NCBI GenBank assembly: GCA_021741155.1
Contig: JAIOYP010000020.1
Location: forward strand, 1 to 61,090
Source of the DNA: Flavobacteriales bacterium
GTDB lineage: Bacteria > Bacteroidota > Bacteroidia > UBA10329
DNA: 61,090 bases
Reading direction: 5' to 3'
Shown here: piece by piece, positions 35,884 through 43,565 of the stretch
How positions within the stretch are numbered: position 1 is the stretch's first letter
Layout of the letters: every line of letters begins with the position of its first letter
Position numbers and translations under genes: made by a program
The notes under the pieces: generated by a model
The model's input: only the letters and a program-made list of their open reading frames with translations
Told to the model about the DNA's origin: nothing
Database searches by the model: none

Positions 35884-37260
35884 TCACTCTTTTAACAATC
35901 CGGTAGTAGAAACTCCCTCAACCAATGGCACAATCACCACTTTATCAACCAAATCGCGACCAACGATTTCATCCAATCCGTAATCTCCACCTTTCACAAG
36001 AATATTTGGTCTCAGTTCTTCCAAGAGTTCGAAAGGTGTGTCTTCTGAAAAAACTATTACTGCATCAACTGAAGGCAGAGCCGCCAAGGCTTCAATACGC
36101 TGAGAAACTGAATTTATTGGCCTTTCAGCGCCTTTTAGTCGTTTGATGGAGTCATCTGAATTCAATCCAACGACAAGCATATCACCAAGTTCGCGTGCTT
36201 CTCGCAGCAGTTTTCTATGTCCTTGATGTAGCACATCGAAACAGCCGTTGGTGAAAACGATTTTTCGAGTCTCATTGCGCACTTTGAAATCGGTAAGGTT
36301 TTCTCTTAAAACGAGCTTAGAACTGCCTTTAAGGAACGTGTCCAATTCGGAACGATGCACTACGGCTGTCCCCAATTTGCTCACTACAATGCCTGCCGCA
36401 GCGTTTGCCACAAATGCGCTTTCATTAACAGACTTCCCTTCTGCCAAACTCACTCCAAAAGCAGCAAGCACCGTATCCCCCGCTCCGCTGACATCATAAA
36501 CTTCGAGCGCACGAGTTGGAATATTTAGAATCCTGTTCTCAGAAACAACGGTCATTCCGTAACTGGATCTGGTGGCCACAATATTTTTTATTCCATACTG
36601 GGAACGTAATGAATTGCAAGCTGCAACAACCAAATTATCATCATTTTGGATGCCTTTTCCCGCTTCGGTCATTCCCAATTCAACCAAATTGGGCGTGATG
36701 AGAAATGCATTTCTATAAACAGACCAATCTGAACGCTTTGGATCAACCAGCACACGTTTTCCATGCTTGGCGGCAGTGTCAAAAATCAATTTCAAAACTT
36801 GGTCGGAGAGGGTTCCTTTCGCATAATCTGATAGTAAGATAACTTCACTAGAAGCTACTTGACTATCCAATTCGGAAGCAAAACGACTGAATTGTGAATC
36901 GTTCCACACAATTGGAACTTCTCGATCAAAACGAACGATTTGTTGTCCAGATACAACTCTGGTTTTGACAATTGTATGTTGATTACCTTGAATGATTGCG
37001 GTTTCGATCCCAGTCTTTTTGCAGCATTCAAGCACTACTCGCCCTGCCTCATCATTCCCGATTAGGCCAAAAAGTATTGGCTGACCACCTAGTGCTGCTA
37101 CATTGGCCGCCACATTCCCAGCTCCACCAAGTGTTGACCATTCTTTGTCAACTTTGACAACAGGAACTGGCGCTTCTGGACTGATGCGCGTTACTTTTCC
37201 CGACACGTATTGGTCGAGCATGATATCGCCAATTACCAATATGCGTGGTCGATTTTCCAT
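35884..37260 (-). CDS. hldE: Bifunctional heptose-7-phosphate kinase / heptose-1-phosphate adenylyltransferase
   Basis: About 458 residues. The N-terminal ribokinase-like domain (1-310) has LGGAGNVAANVAALGG and the catalytic DVSGAGDTVLAAF. The C-terminal nucleotidyltransferase (about 330-458) has FTNGCFDVLHQGHRKLL and ends GVSTTGLLKE, as in RfaE proteins. It makes ADP-heptose precursors for LPS core or glycan. An in-frame TTG lies 12 nt upstream, but ATG 37260 matches the usual N-terminus. It follows cysN with only a few bases between, so it is likely in the cys transcript. Confidence 0.92.
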   Translation of the reverse strand: MENRPRILVIGDIMLDQYVSGKVTRISPEAPVPVVKVDKEWSTLGGAGNVAANVAALGGQPILFGLIGNDEAGRVVLECCKKTGIETAIIQGNQHTIVKTRVVSGQQIVRFDREVPIVWNDSQFSRFASELDSQVASSEVILLSDYAKGTLSDQVLKLIFDTAAKHGKRVLVDPKRSDWSVYRNAFLITPNLVELGMTEAGKGIQNDDNLVVAACNSLRSQYGIKNIVATRSSYGMTVVSENRILNIPTRALEVYDVSGAGDTVLAAFGVSLAEGKSVNESAFVANAAAGIVVSKLGTAVVHRSELDTFLKGSSKLVLRENLTDFKVRNETRKIVFTNGCFDVLHQGHRKLLREARELGDMLVVGLNSDDSIKRLKGAERPINSVSQRIEALAALPSVDAVIVFSEDTPFELLEELRPNILVKGGDYGLDEIVGRDLVDKVVIVPLVEGVSTTGLLKE

Positions 37261-37264
37261 CCGT

Positions 37265-38557
37265 TTAAACAATCATTCCAGCGCCAACGGTGTTGTTGGT
37301 TGCTTCGTCAATCAATATAAGTGATCCTGTATTTCTATTCTTGCGGTAGCCATCAATAAACATAGGAACCGTTGTTCTAATTGTGATTCTTGCAATATCA
37401 TTCAGCCCTATGTTGCTATCGTCCTCTATTTTTTGGAGCGTATTAATGTTCAGCTTATACTTTACTTCCTTGATGATGCAACGAGCATCTCGCGAGGTAT
37501 GTTTCAAAGCATATTTTCCTCCAATTTGCATCGGGCGATCGCCCATCCAACAGATCATCACATCAAATTCTTGCTTCTGCTCTGGCTGATTGTTCACCTT
37601 CACAATCATATCGCCACGGCTAATGTCAATATCGTCTTCCAAAGTCATTGTCACGCTCATTGGCGGAAATGCCTTCTCAATCGGGCCATTCATTGAATCA
37701 ATGGATTTAATCCTTGAGGTAAAACCAGATGGCAGAACTGAAACTGCATCTCCCGCACGAAAAATTCCTCCTGCCACACGTCCTGCATAACCACGATAGT
37801 CGTGGTATTCGGTTGTCATTGGGCGAATTACATACTGAACTGGAAATCGAGAATCAATGTGATTCTGATCGCTGCCGATATGAACCGTTTCGAGAATATG
37901 CATCAACGTTGGTCCTTGATACCAATCCATGTTTTTGGAACGGTCCACTACGTTATCTCCTAAAAGAGCGCTTATCGGCACAAAACGAACATCCTTTATA
38001 TCCAATTTGGCTGAGAAATCCTCAAAATCCTTGCGGACTTTTTCATACGATTTCTCACCAAATCCTTCCAAATCCATCTTATTAACACAAACCACAACGT
38101 GAGGAATCTGAAGCAAAGAAGCGATGTATGCGTGTCTCTTTGTCTGTTCAATTACTCCATGACGAGCATCAACAAGAATGATGGCCAAGTTGGCTGTGGA
38201 TGCTCCAGTAACCATATTTCTAGTGTACTGAATGTGCCCAGGAGTATCGGCAATAATGAACTTACGCTTTGGTGTGGCAAAATAGCGGTAAGCCACATCG
38301 ATGGTGATTCCTTGCTCACGTTCAGCACGAAGTCCATCAGTCAAAAGGGCAAGATTCACGTGCTCATCACCTTTTCTGTCACTGATGGCTTTAATGGCCT
38401 CCATTTGATCTTCGAAAATCGATTTGCTATCGTACAGCAATCGCCCAATCAACGTGCTTTTTCCATCATCAACACTACCAGCGGTGGTAAAGCGCAAAAG
38501 CTCCATATCGAGGTAGCCTTTGCTGTCGTACTTATCCATTGTATGTTCTTGTGTCAT
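37265..38557 (-). CDS. cysN: Sulfate adenylyltransferase subunit 1 (GTPase)
   Basis: The 430-residue translational-GTPase protein has the P-loop GSVDDGKSTLIGRLLYD, switch EREQGITIDVAYRYF, DTPGH and NKMD. That is the CysN version of the elongation-factor fold. With CysD it makes adenosine phosphosulfate, driven by GTP hydrolysis. There is no CysC domain fused at the C-terminus, in line with a separate cysC. A second start at residue 7 is possible. In the operon it is split from cysD by the S23 cassette. Confidence 0.96.
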   Translation of the reverse strand: MTQEHTMDKYDSKGYLDMELLRFTTAGSVDDGKSTLIGRLLYDSKSIFEDQMEAIKAISDRKGDEHVNLALLTDGLRAEREQGITIDVAYRYFATPKRKFIIADTPGHIQYTRNMVTGASTANLAIILVDARHGVIEQTKRHAYIASLLQIPHVVVCVNKMDLEGFGEKSYEKVRKDFEDFSAKLDIKDVRFVPISALLGDNVVDRSKNMDWYQGPTLMHILETVHIGSDQNHIDSRFPVQYVIRPMTTEYHDYRGYAGRVAGGIFRAGDAVSVLPSGFTSRIKSIDSMNGPIEKAFPPMSVTMTLEDDIDISRGDMIVKVNNQPEQKQEFDVMICWMGDRPMQIGGKYALKHTSRDARCIIKEVKYKLNINTLQKIEDDSNIGLNDIARITIRTTVPMFIDGYRKNRNTGSLILIDEATNNTVGAGMIV

Positions 38558-38566
38558 TTTGAAAAA

Positions 38567-38594
38567 ATTTGAAATTTGAAACTTGAAAGCTGAG
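38567..38594 (+). repeat. 7-bp repeat array, cysN-proximal flank of the S23 cassette
   Basis: Plus-strand units ATTTGAA, ATTTGAA, ACTTGAA and AGCTGAG are four consecutive 7-mers. They are inverted relative to the nine-unit array at 38957-39019. TTGAAAGCTGA (38583-38593) is the exact reverse complement of 39008-39018. The array sits in the leader of cysN. Confidence 0.8.
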
Positions 38595-38601
38595 ACCCGT
38601 G

Positions 38602-38943
38602 CTAACGCTTCACGATGGTGACAAATATGGCAACGAGTTCCTCAGCTTCTTTTTTCAATAACTCCGTGTGTGATTTTTCTATGATGTTTGCATCTGACAA
38701 TAGATCCAGCCAGAAAGCACTTTCATCTGCCTCTTCTATCACCACGCCTAATTTAGCCTTGAACTCTCTTGGACTTCTCCCTCTAAAAGCGGAACGTGTA
38801 TTTGCACCGACTGAAGTTCCAGACCGAAGCAATTGCCTACCAAGAATCTGTGCTTCAGAAGTTTTTGAAATTTCCTGATAGAATTTCACGATTGCAAGCG
38901 CAAACTGCCTCGTTCTATCCTTAAGATCTCTATGTTCCTGCAT
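38602..38943 (-). CDS. Four-helix-bundle protein (S23 / 23S rRNA intervening-sequence family)
   Basis: The 113-residue helical protein has HRDLKDRTRQFALAIVKFYQ, then LGRQLLRSGTSVGANTRSAF and EFKAKLGVVIEEADESAFWL, the family's conserved pattern. Relatives are encoded in intervening sequences of 23S rRNA genes, and are related in fold to the Avd protein of diversity-generating retroelements. Its molecular job is unknown. Here it interrupts cysD-cysN and is flanked by inverted heptad repeats, so it looks inserted. No reverse transcriptase is near. Confidence 0.9.
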   Translation of the reverse strand: MQEHRDLKDRTRQFALAIVKFYQEISKTSEAQILGRQLLRSGTSVGANTRSAFRGRSPREFKAKLGVVIEEADESAFWLDLLSDANIIEKSHTELLKKEAEELVAIFVTIVKR

Positions 38944-38956
38944 TAGCGGTTCTGTA

Positions 38957-39019
38957 TTTCAGCTTTCCTGTTTCCTGTCTCCCCTTTCAAGTTTCCTTTT
39001 TCAGCTTTCAGCTTTCAAA
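38957..39019 (-). repeat. 7-bp repeat array, cysD-proximal flank of the S23 cassette
   Basis: Nine consecutive 7-mers on the plus strand: TTTCAGC, TTTCCTG (twice), TCTCCCC, TTTCAAG, TTTCCTT, TTTCAGC (twice), TTTCAAA. There are no indels. The last unit overlaps the cysD stop codon, so the cassette boundary falls at or next to that codon. Confidence 0.9.
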
Positions 39020-39920
39020 AATATCCCTGCTTCTTTCGGTCTTCCATGGCCGCTTCCGAGCGTTTATCGTCCGATCTGCCACCACGTTCAGTAACTCGCG
39101 TTGAGGCAACTTCATCAATAATATCCTCCAAAGTTGAGGCATTCGAAAGCGTTGCTCCTGTACAGGTAAGATCTCCAATGGTTCTGAATCGAACTTGTCT
39201 TTCTGTCACTTGCTCACTGTCCTTCAATTGCATGAAATCCGCATACGCTAGCAGCATTCCATCACGCTCAAAACATTTTCGCATGTGGGTGAAATACAAG
39301 TTTGGAATCTCAATGTCTTCCAAAAGGATGTATTGCCACACGTCCATTTCCGTCCAATTTGAAATTGGGAACACTCGGAAATGTTCGCCCATATTCTTTT
39401 TCCCGTTGAAGATGTTCCAAAGTTCTGGACGTTGGTTTTTGGGATCCCACTGCCCGAAATCGTCACGGTGTGAGAAGAACCGCTCCTTGGCACGAGCTTT
39501 TTCCTCATCTCTTCTTGCTCCACCCATTGCGCAATCAAATTTGTGCTCTTCAATGGCATCAAGCAATGGCGTAATCTGAAGCGCATTTCGACTAGCATTC
39601 ACGCCTTTTTCCTCTACAACTCGCCCCTTGTCAATGCTTTCTTGAACTGAAGCAACAATCAATCTTGCTCCAATCTTCTCAACAAGTGCATCTCTAAATT
39701 CAATTGTTTCAGCAAAATTGTGACCCGTATCGATGTGCATTAGTGGAAACGGAATCTTCGCTGGCCAAAAAGCTTTCCGCGCCAAATGCGTCACCAAAAT
39801 CGAATCCTTTCCTCCTGAAAAAAGCAACACTGGATTTTCGAATTGAGCGGCAACTTCTCGAAGAACGTACATCGATTCGGATTCCAATTCCCTTAAGTGT
39901 GTCAGTTTGTATGATTCCAT
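39015..39920 (-). CDS. cysD: Sulfate adenylyltransferase subunit 2
   Basis: About 301 residues with the PP-loop SGGKDSILVTHLARKAF (near residue 36), HIDTGHNFAETIEFRD and GGARRDEEKARAKER, which together define CysD. It forms adenosine phosphosulfate with CysN. ATG 39920 is taken; the frame opens one codon earlier at a TTG. Three bases separate it from the cysC stop. The stop codon lies inside the heptad array. Confidence 0.96.
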   Translation of the reverse strand: MESYKLTHLRELESESMYVLREVAAQFENPVLLFSGGKDSILVTHLARKAFWPAKIPFPLMHIDTGHNFAETIEFRDALVEKIGARLIVASVQESIDKGRVVEEKGVNASRNALQITPLLDAIEEHKFDCAMGGARRDEEKARAKERFFSHRDDFGQWDPKNQRPELWNIFNGKKNMGEHFRVFPISNWTEMDVWQYILLEDIEIPNLYFTHMRKCFERDGMLLAYADFMQLKDSEQVTERQVRFRTIGDLTCTGATLSNASTLEDIIDEVASTRVTERGGRSDDKRSEAAMEDRKKQGYF

Positions 39921-39923
39921 CAA

Positions 39924-40526
39924 CTAGTATTTGATTAGCGGCATCACCGCGTCATATATCTGCTTTACACATTCATCTACAGAACGTCCAACAGTACTTA
40001 TATCCAAAAATGGGTTTTCTGGAGCTTCAAATGGAGCGTCCAACCCTGTAAAATTCTTAATTTCTCCAGCACGTGCTTTGGCGTAAAGCCCCTTTACATC
40101 TCGCTTTTCACACTCCTCAAATGGTGTGTTAATGAAAACTTCAACCATGTCTTCTCCCAAAATATCTTTCGCCTGTTGGCGGATGTCTTTTGTTGGGCTT
40201 ACAAAACAGTTAAGTGTGACAACACCGCAGTTTACGAACAGCTTAGAAACCTCGGAGATTCTGCGAATATTCTCCTTTCGGTCGTCTTCCGAAAACCCAA
40301 GATTATTGTTGATTCCAGAACGAATATTGTCACCGTCTAACACTTGCGTCAAGATTCCCTTTTCGGCCAACACTTGCTCTAACGCCACAGCAATCGTTGT
40401 CTTTCCCGAACCAGAAAGCCCAGTCATCCAAACCACCAAGCCTTTCTGGTTAAGCAGTCTTTCCTTATCCTGACGTTTCAGAATGCGGTCAAATGTTGTA
40501 TAAATGTTCTCAGAAGTTGAACTCAT
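39924..40526 (-). CDS. cysC: Adenylylsulfate (APS) kinase
   Basis: The 200-residue kinase has the P-loop MTGLSGSGKTTIAVALEQVL, LDGDNIRSGINNNLGFSEDDR and NCFVSPTKDIRQ, which are CysC motifs. It phosphorylates APS to PAPS. With cysD and cysN in one operon and no cysH nearby, PAPS rather than sulfite may be the goal, as needed by sulfotransferases. First gene of the operon with its own -7 element. Confidence 0.96.
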   Translation of the reverse strand: MSSTSENIYTTFDRILKRQDKERLLNQKGLVVWMTGLSGSGKTTIAVALEQVLAEKGILTQVLDGDNIRSGINNNLGFSEDDRKENIRRISEVSKLFVNCGVVTLNCFVSPTKDIRQQAKDILGEDMVEVFINTPFEECEKRDVKGLYAKARAGEIKNFTGLDAPFEAPENPFLDISTVGRSVDECVKQIYDAVMPLIKY

Positions 40527-40536
40527 TTTGGGCGCG

Positions 40537-40544
40537 CGAAGCTA
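40537..40544 (-). promoter_or_regulatory. -7 element (TAGCTTCG, minus strand) for cysC-cysD-cysN
   Basis: TAGCTTCG on the minus strand fits TAnnTTCG, with 10 nt to the cysC ATG. It lies in the short divergent spacer with deoC, whose weaker candidate element TACATTAG is at 40601-40608 on the plus strand. Confidence 0.6.
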
Positions 40545-40625
40545 CAGAATTGCTTGCTTTAAAGCGAATTTGTAGCGGATTCGGCCACAAACCGAATAAT
40601 TACATTAGCACATTCATTTTTCAGA

Positions 40626-41528
40626 ATGACAAACAATCAACTCATTGCACTAAAACGCCCCATCGACCAAGTTGGTGTAGAGGAACGCGTTGCGCGATTT
40701 CAAACACGAAGCATCAAAAACGAGGCAAAAAACCAAGGACTGAAAATGGTCTTGAATATGATTGACCTCACAACTTTGGAAGGAAAGGACACCGAAGGAA
40801 AGGTGCGGCAAATGTGCTACAAAGCGGTTCATCCACATGATGCATTGTCTGATTTACCGACAGTAGCGGCCGTATGTGTCTATCCAACTTTTGTAGCAAT
40901 TGCGAAAGATGCCTTGAAAGGTTCGGGAGTAAAAGTTGCCTCTGTTGCAACAGCATTCCCATCGGGAAATTCATCACGAAAAATCAAATTGGCGGATACC
41001 AAGATTGCTGTTGATGCAGGAGCTGACGAGGTTGATATGGTGATTTCACGTGGCGAATTCCTTTCAGGGAATTACAGCTTTATGTTTGATGAAATTGCGG
41101 CAATTAAAGACGCTTGCGGAAAAGCCCGACTAAAAATAATCTTGGAAACAGGCGAACTTTCTACGTTGGATAATGTGCGACACGCAAGCGACATTGCAAT
41201 GCTTGCAGGTGCTGATTTCATCAAAACCTCCACAGGAAAGATTAGTCCAGCGGCCACGATGCCGGTTACTTTGGTGATGCTCGAAGCAATCCGTGATCAT
41301 TATTATGAAACAGGCAAAATGGTGGGCATGAAACCTGCTGGTGGCATCAGCAAATCAAAGCTCGCTTTGCATTATTTGGTGATGGTAAAAGAGACGCTGG
41401 GCGATGCGTGGTTGAGTAACGAATGGTTCCGTTTTGGGGCGAGCAGCTTGGCAAATGATGTGCTCATGCAGTTGGCCAAACAGGCCGATGGACAATATCA
41501 AGGATTGGATTATTTTAGTAAAGACTAA
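40626..41528 (+). CDS. deoC: Deoxyribose-phosphate aldolase
   Basis: The 300-residue TIM-barrel protein has MVLNMIDLTTLEG with the early Asp, VCVYP, DEVDMVISRGEFLSGNY, LKIILETGEL and the Schiff-base lysine in DFIKTSTGK, then GMKPAGGIS. Length fits the longer DERA type. It splits 2-deoxyribose 5-phosphate to glyceraldehyde 3-phosphate and acetaldehyde. The aldehyde dehydrogenase downstream would oxidise the acetaldehyde, so the genes make sense as a deoxynucleoside-salvage unit. Confidence 0.95.
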   Translation: MTNNQLIALKRPIDQVGVEERVARFQTRSIKNEAKNQGLKMVLNMIDLTTLEGKDTEGKVRQMCYKAVHPHDALSDLPTVAAVCVYPTFVAIAKDALKGSGVKVASVATAFPSGNSSRKIKLADTKIAVDAGADEVDMVISRGEFLSGNYSFMFDEIAAIKDACGKARLKIILETGELSTLDNVRHASDIAMLAGADFIKTSTGKISPAATMPVTLVMLEAIRDHYYETGKMVGMKPAGGISKSKLALHYLVMVKETLGDAWLSNEWFRFGASSLANDVLMQLAKQADGQYQGLDYFSKD

Positions 41529-41541
41529 CAGCCCTTCCTAA

Positions 41542-41558
41542 CCTCCCCAAAGGGGAGG
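41542..41558. repeat. 17-bp palindromic repeat (CCTCCCC-AAA-GGGGAGG)
   Basis: CCTCCCC pairs with GGGGAGG around AAA, in the spacer between deoC and aldA. A related CCCTAAAGGGGGA occurs after cysQ (48412-48424). I recall similar interspersed palindromes in other Bacteroidota genomes. There is no T-run, so it is not a standard terminator. Confidence 0.55.
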
Positions 41559-41613
41559 AACAAAAAAGAGTTCAGAGAAGCAACAGAACATTGGTTAAAG
41601 CGGCTAAATAGAA

Positions 41614-43086
41614 ATGGCAAAAAAGACAGAAACTAAACTCGATTTCGGTTCCAAATGGGATTATTCGGCTGCGCCAGAAAGCGCCAGTCATGCCGAAATC
41701 AAGAAGGAATACGAGCTATACATCAACGGCAAATTCGTGAAGGCTGAAGGTGGAAAGAAGTTCGCTTCTATCAACCCAAGCACCGATGAACACATCGCCT
41801 ATTTCGCGGAAGCGAGCGATAAAGACGTGGACAAAGCAGTAAAAGCTGCTCGAAAGGCCTACAACGAAGTTTGGAGCGTAATGCCTCCGAAAGAGAGAGC
41901 CAAGTACATCTTCCGTATTGCAAGATTGATACAGGAACGAGCACGGGAATTTGCCGTTTTGGAAAGCATCGATGGTGGAAAACCGATCCGTGAAAGCCGC
42001 GATGTGGACGTGCCGATTGCCGCCAATCATTTCTTCTATTATGCTGGTTGGGCAGATAAATTGGAGTACGCTTTCCCTGGAAAAACGGCTAAACCCATTG
42101 GAGTTGCAGGACAGATCATTCCATGGAATTTTCCGCTCATGATGGCCGCTTGGAAAATTGCGCCAGCCTTGGCTTGTGGCAATACGGTTGTATTGAAACC
42201 AGCGGAAACTACGCCACTTACAGCCATGAAATTGGCTGAGCTAATTCACGATAGCGGCCTGCCTGCTGGTGTGGTGAATATTGTAACTGGCGCAGGCGCT
42301 ACAGGGGCAGCCATTGTCAATCACCCTGACGTAGACAAAGTGGCTTTTACGGGCTCAACTGGTGTTGGAAAAATCATTCAAAAAGCCATTGCTGGAACCA
42401 AGAAAACTGCAACACTTGAACTGGGTGGAAAGGCCGCCAACATCATTTTTGATGATGCGCCACTTGACCAAGCCGTTGAAGGAATTATCAATGGAATTTT
42501 CTTCAATCAGGGGCACGTTTGTTGTGCTGGTTCTCGCCTTTTCGTTCAGGAAAATGTGAAAGACATCGTTATCAAGAAATTGAAAGACCGATTGAGCACT
42601 TTGATTGTGGGTGACCCGATGGATAAGAATACGGATGTGGGTGCCATCAATTCAAAAGAGCAGCTCGCATCCATCAACAAGTATTTGAAGATTGGGGTTG
42701 AAGAAGGTGCAGAGATTTACCAGCCGAATTGTATGCTTCCGAAGAAAGGAAACTGGTGCAAACCGACCTTGTTTTTAGAAGTTTCGCAAAGCCACAGAAT
42801 TGTACAGGAAGAGATTTTCGGACCTGTTCTTACGGTTCAAACTTTCCGAACAATTGATGAGGTAATCGACAAGGCGAATAACACGCCATTCGGGCTTTCG
42901 GCAGGTGTTTGGACGGATAAAGGATCGAAGATCTTCAACCTTACAACCAAGCTGCGAGCAGGAGTTGTTTGGGCAAATACCTACAACAAATTCGACCCGA
43001 CATCGCCTTTCGGTGGATACAAGGAAAGCGGCTACGGACGCGAAGGCGGATTACAAGGATTGGCCGCTTACGTTAAGTTGGCTTAG
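41614..43086 (+). CDS. Aldehyde dehydrogenase
   Basis: The 490-residue NAD(P)-dependent enzyme has the cofactor region GQIIPWNFPLMMAAWKIAPA, FTGSTGVGK, the general base Glu in LELGGKA and the catalytic Cys in FNQGHVCCAGSRLFV, plus EEIFGPVL and PFGGYKESGYGRE. All catalytic elements are present. With deoC upstream, acetaldehyde is a plausible substrate. The next gene is a truncated homologue; the GxxExxY cassette separates the two. Confidence 0.95.
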   Translation: MAKKTETKLDFGSKWDYSAAPESASHAEIKKEYELYINGKFVKAEGGKKFASINPSTDEHIAYFAEASDKDVDKAVKAARKAYNEVWSVMPPKERAKYIFRIARLIQERAREFAVLESIDGGKPIRESRDVDVPIAANHFFYYAGWADKLEYAFPGKTAKPIGVAGQIIPWNFPLMMAAWKIAPALACGNTVVLKPAETTPLTAMKLAELIHDSGLPAGVVNIVTGAGATGAAIVNHPDVDKVAFTGSTGVGKIIQKAIAGTKKTATLELGGKAANIIFDDAPLDQAVEGIINGIFFNQGHVCCAGSRLFVQENVKDIVIKKLKDRLSTLIVGDPMDKNTDVGAINSKEQLASINKYLKIGVEEGAEIYQPNCMLPKKGNWCKPTLFLEVSQSHRIVQEEIFGPVLTVQTFRTIDEVIDKANNTPFGLSAGVWTDKGSKIFNLTTKLRAGVVWANTYNKFDPTSPFGGYKESGYGREGGLQGLAAYVKLA

Positions 43087-43088
43087 CA

Positions 43089-43130
43089 TTTAACCACAGA
43101 GAACACGGAGGAGGCACAAAGGACACAAAG
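43089..43130 (+). repeat. 9-bp repeat array, left flank of the GxxExxY cassette
   Basis: After TTTAAC the sequence steps in 9- to 11-bp units sharing CAC-RRAG: CACAGAGAA, CACGGAGGA, CACAAAGGA, CACAAAGAA. It starts 2 bases after the aldA stop and ends 2 bases before the GxxExxY ATG. TTTAACCACAGAG (43089-43101) is the exact reverse complement of 43543-43555. CACAGAGAACACGGAG (43095-43110) matches 43513-43528 inverted. Confidence 0.92.
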
Positions 43131-43132
43131 AA

Positions 43133-43510
43133 ATGGATGAGCAATTGAATATTCTTTCTGGAAAAATCATTGGTTGTGCAATCAATGTGCATCGCGCGCT
43201 TGGGCCTGGGCTTTTGGAAAGTGCTTACGAAGAGTGTCTTGCCTTTGAATTGACTGATGCAGGACTTTTTGCAGAGAGGCAAAAAGCACTGCCCCTAGTC
43301 TATCGTGAAGTGAAAATGGATGCTGGATATCGAGTTGATTTTCTGGTCGAAAACAAAATTGTTGTGGAATTGAAGTCAGTAGAACTTTTAAATGATGTTC
43401 ACATTGCCCAAGTACTCACGTATTTGAAGCTGAGCGGTTGTAAACTCGGACTATTGATGAATTTTAACGTTACCGTCTTAAAAAATGGCATCAAACGATT
43501 GGCAAATTAA
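43133..43510 (+). CDS. GxxExxY protein (PD-(D/E)XK nuclease-like)
   Basis: The 125-residue protein has the name motif in GPGLLESAYEECLAFEL (about residues 24-40) and a nuclease-like core YRVDFLVENKIVVELKSVE, with D and E-x-K in the usual spacing, then HIAQVLTYLKLSGCKLGLL. The fold family is PD-(D/E)XK, but the function is unknown. The gene is wedged between two aldehyde dehydrogenase genes of one operon, in the operon's direction, with inverted short-period repeats on both sides. It therefore looks like an inserted cassette. Confidence 0.92.
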   Translation: MDEQLNILSGKIIGCAINVHRALGPGLLESAYEECLAFELTDAGLFAERQKALPLVYREVKMDAGYRVDFLVENKIVVELKSVELLNDVHIAQVLTYLKLSGCKLGLLMNFNVTVLKNGIKRLAN

Positions 43511-43555
43511 AACTCCGTGTTCTCTGTGAAATTCTTCGTGAACTCTGTGGTTAAA
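43511..43555 (-). repeat. 9-bp repeat array, right flank of the GxxExxY cassette
   Basis: Read on the minus strand it has the same units as the left flank: CACAGAGTT, CACGAAGAA, CACAGAGAA, CACGGAG. It begins at the base after the GxxExxY stop and ends 10 bp before the next ATG, just ahead of its AAAG ribosome-binding site. Confidence 0.92.
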
Positions 43556-43565
43556 CTATAAAGAA

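Noticed and set aside
38602-38943. Diversity-generating retroelement accessory gene (avd)
   Set aside because: The protein shares the Avd-like fold family, but there is no reverse transcriptase, template repeat or variable repeat nearby.
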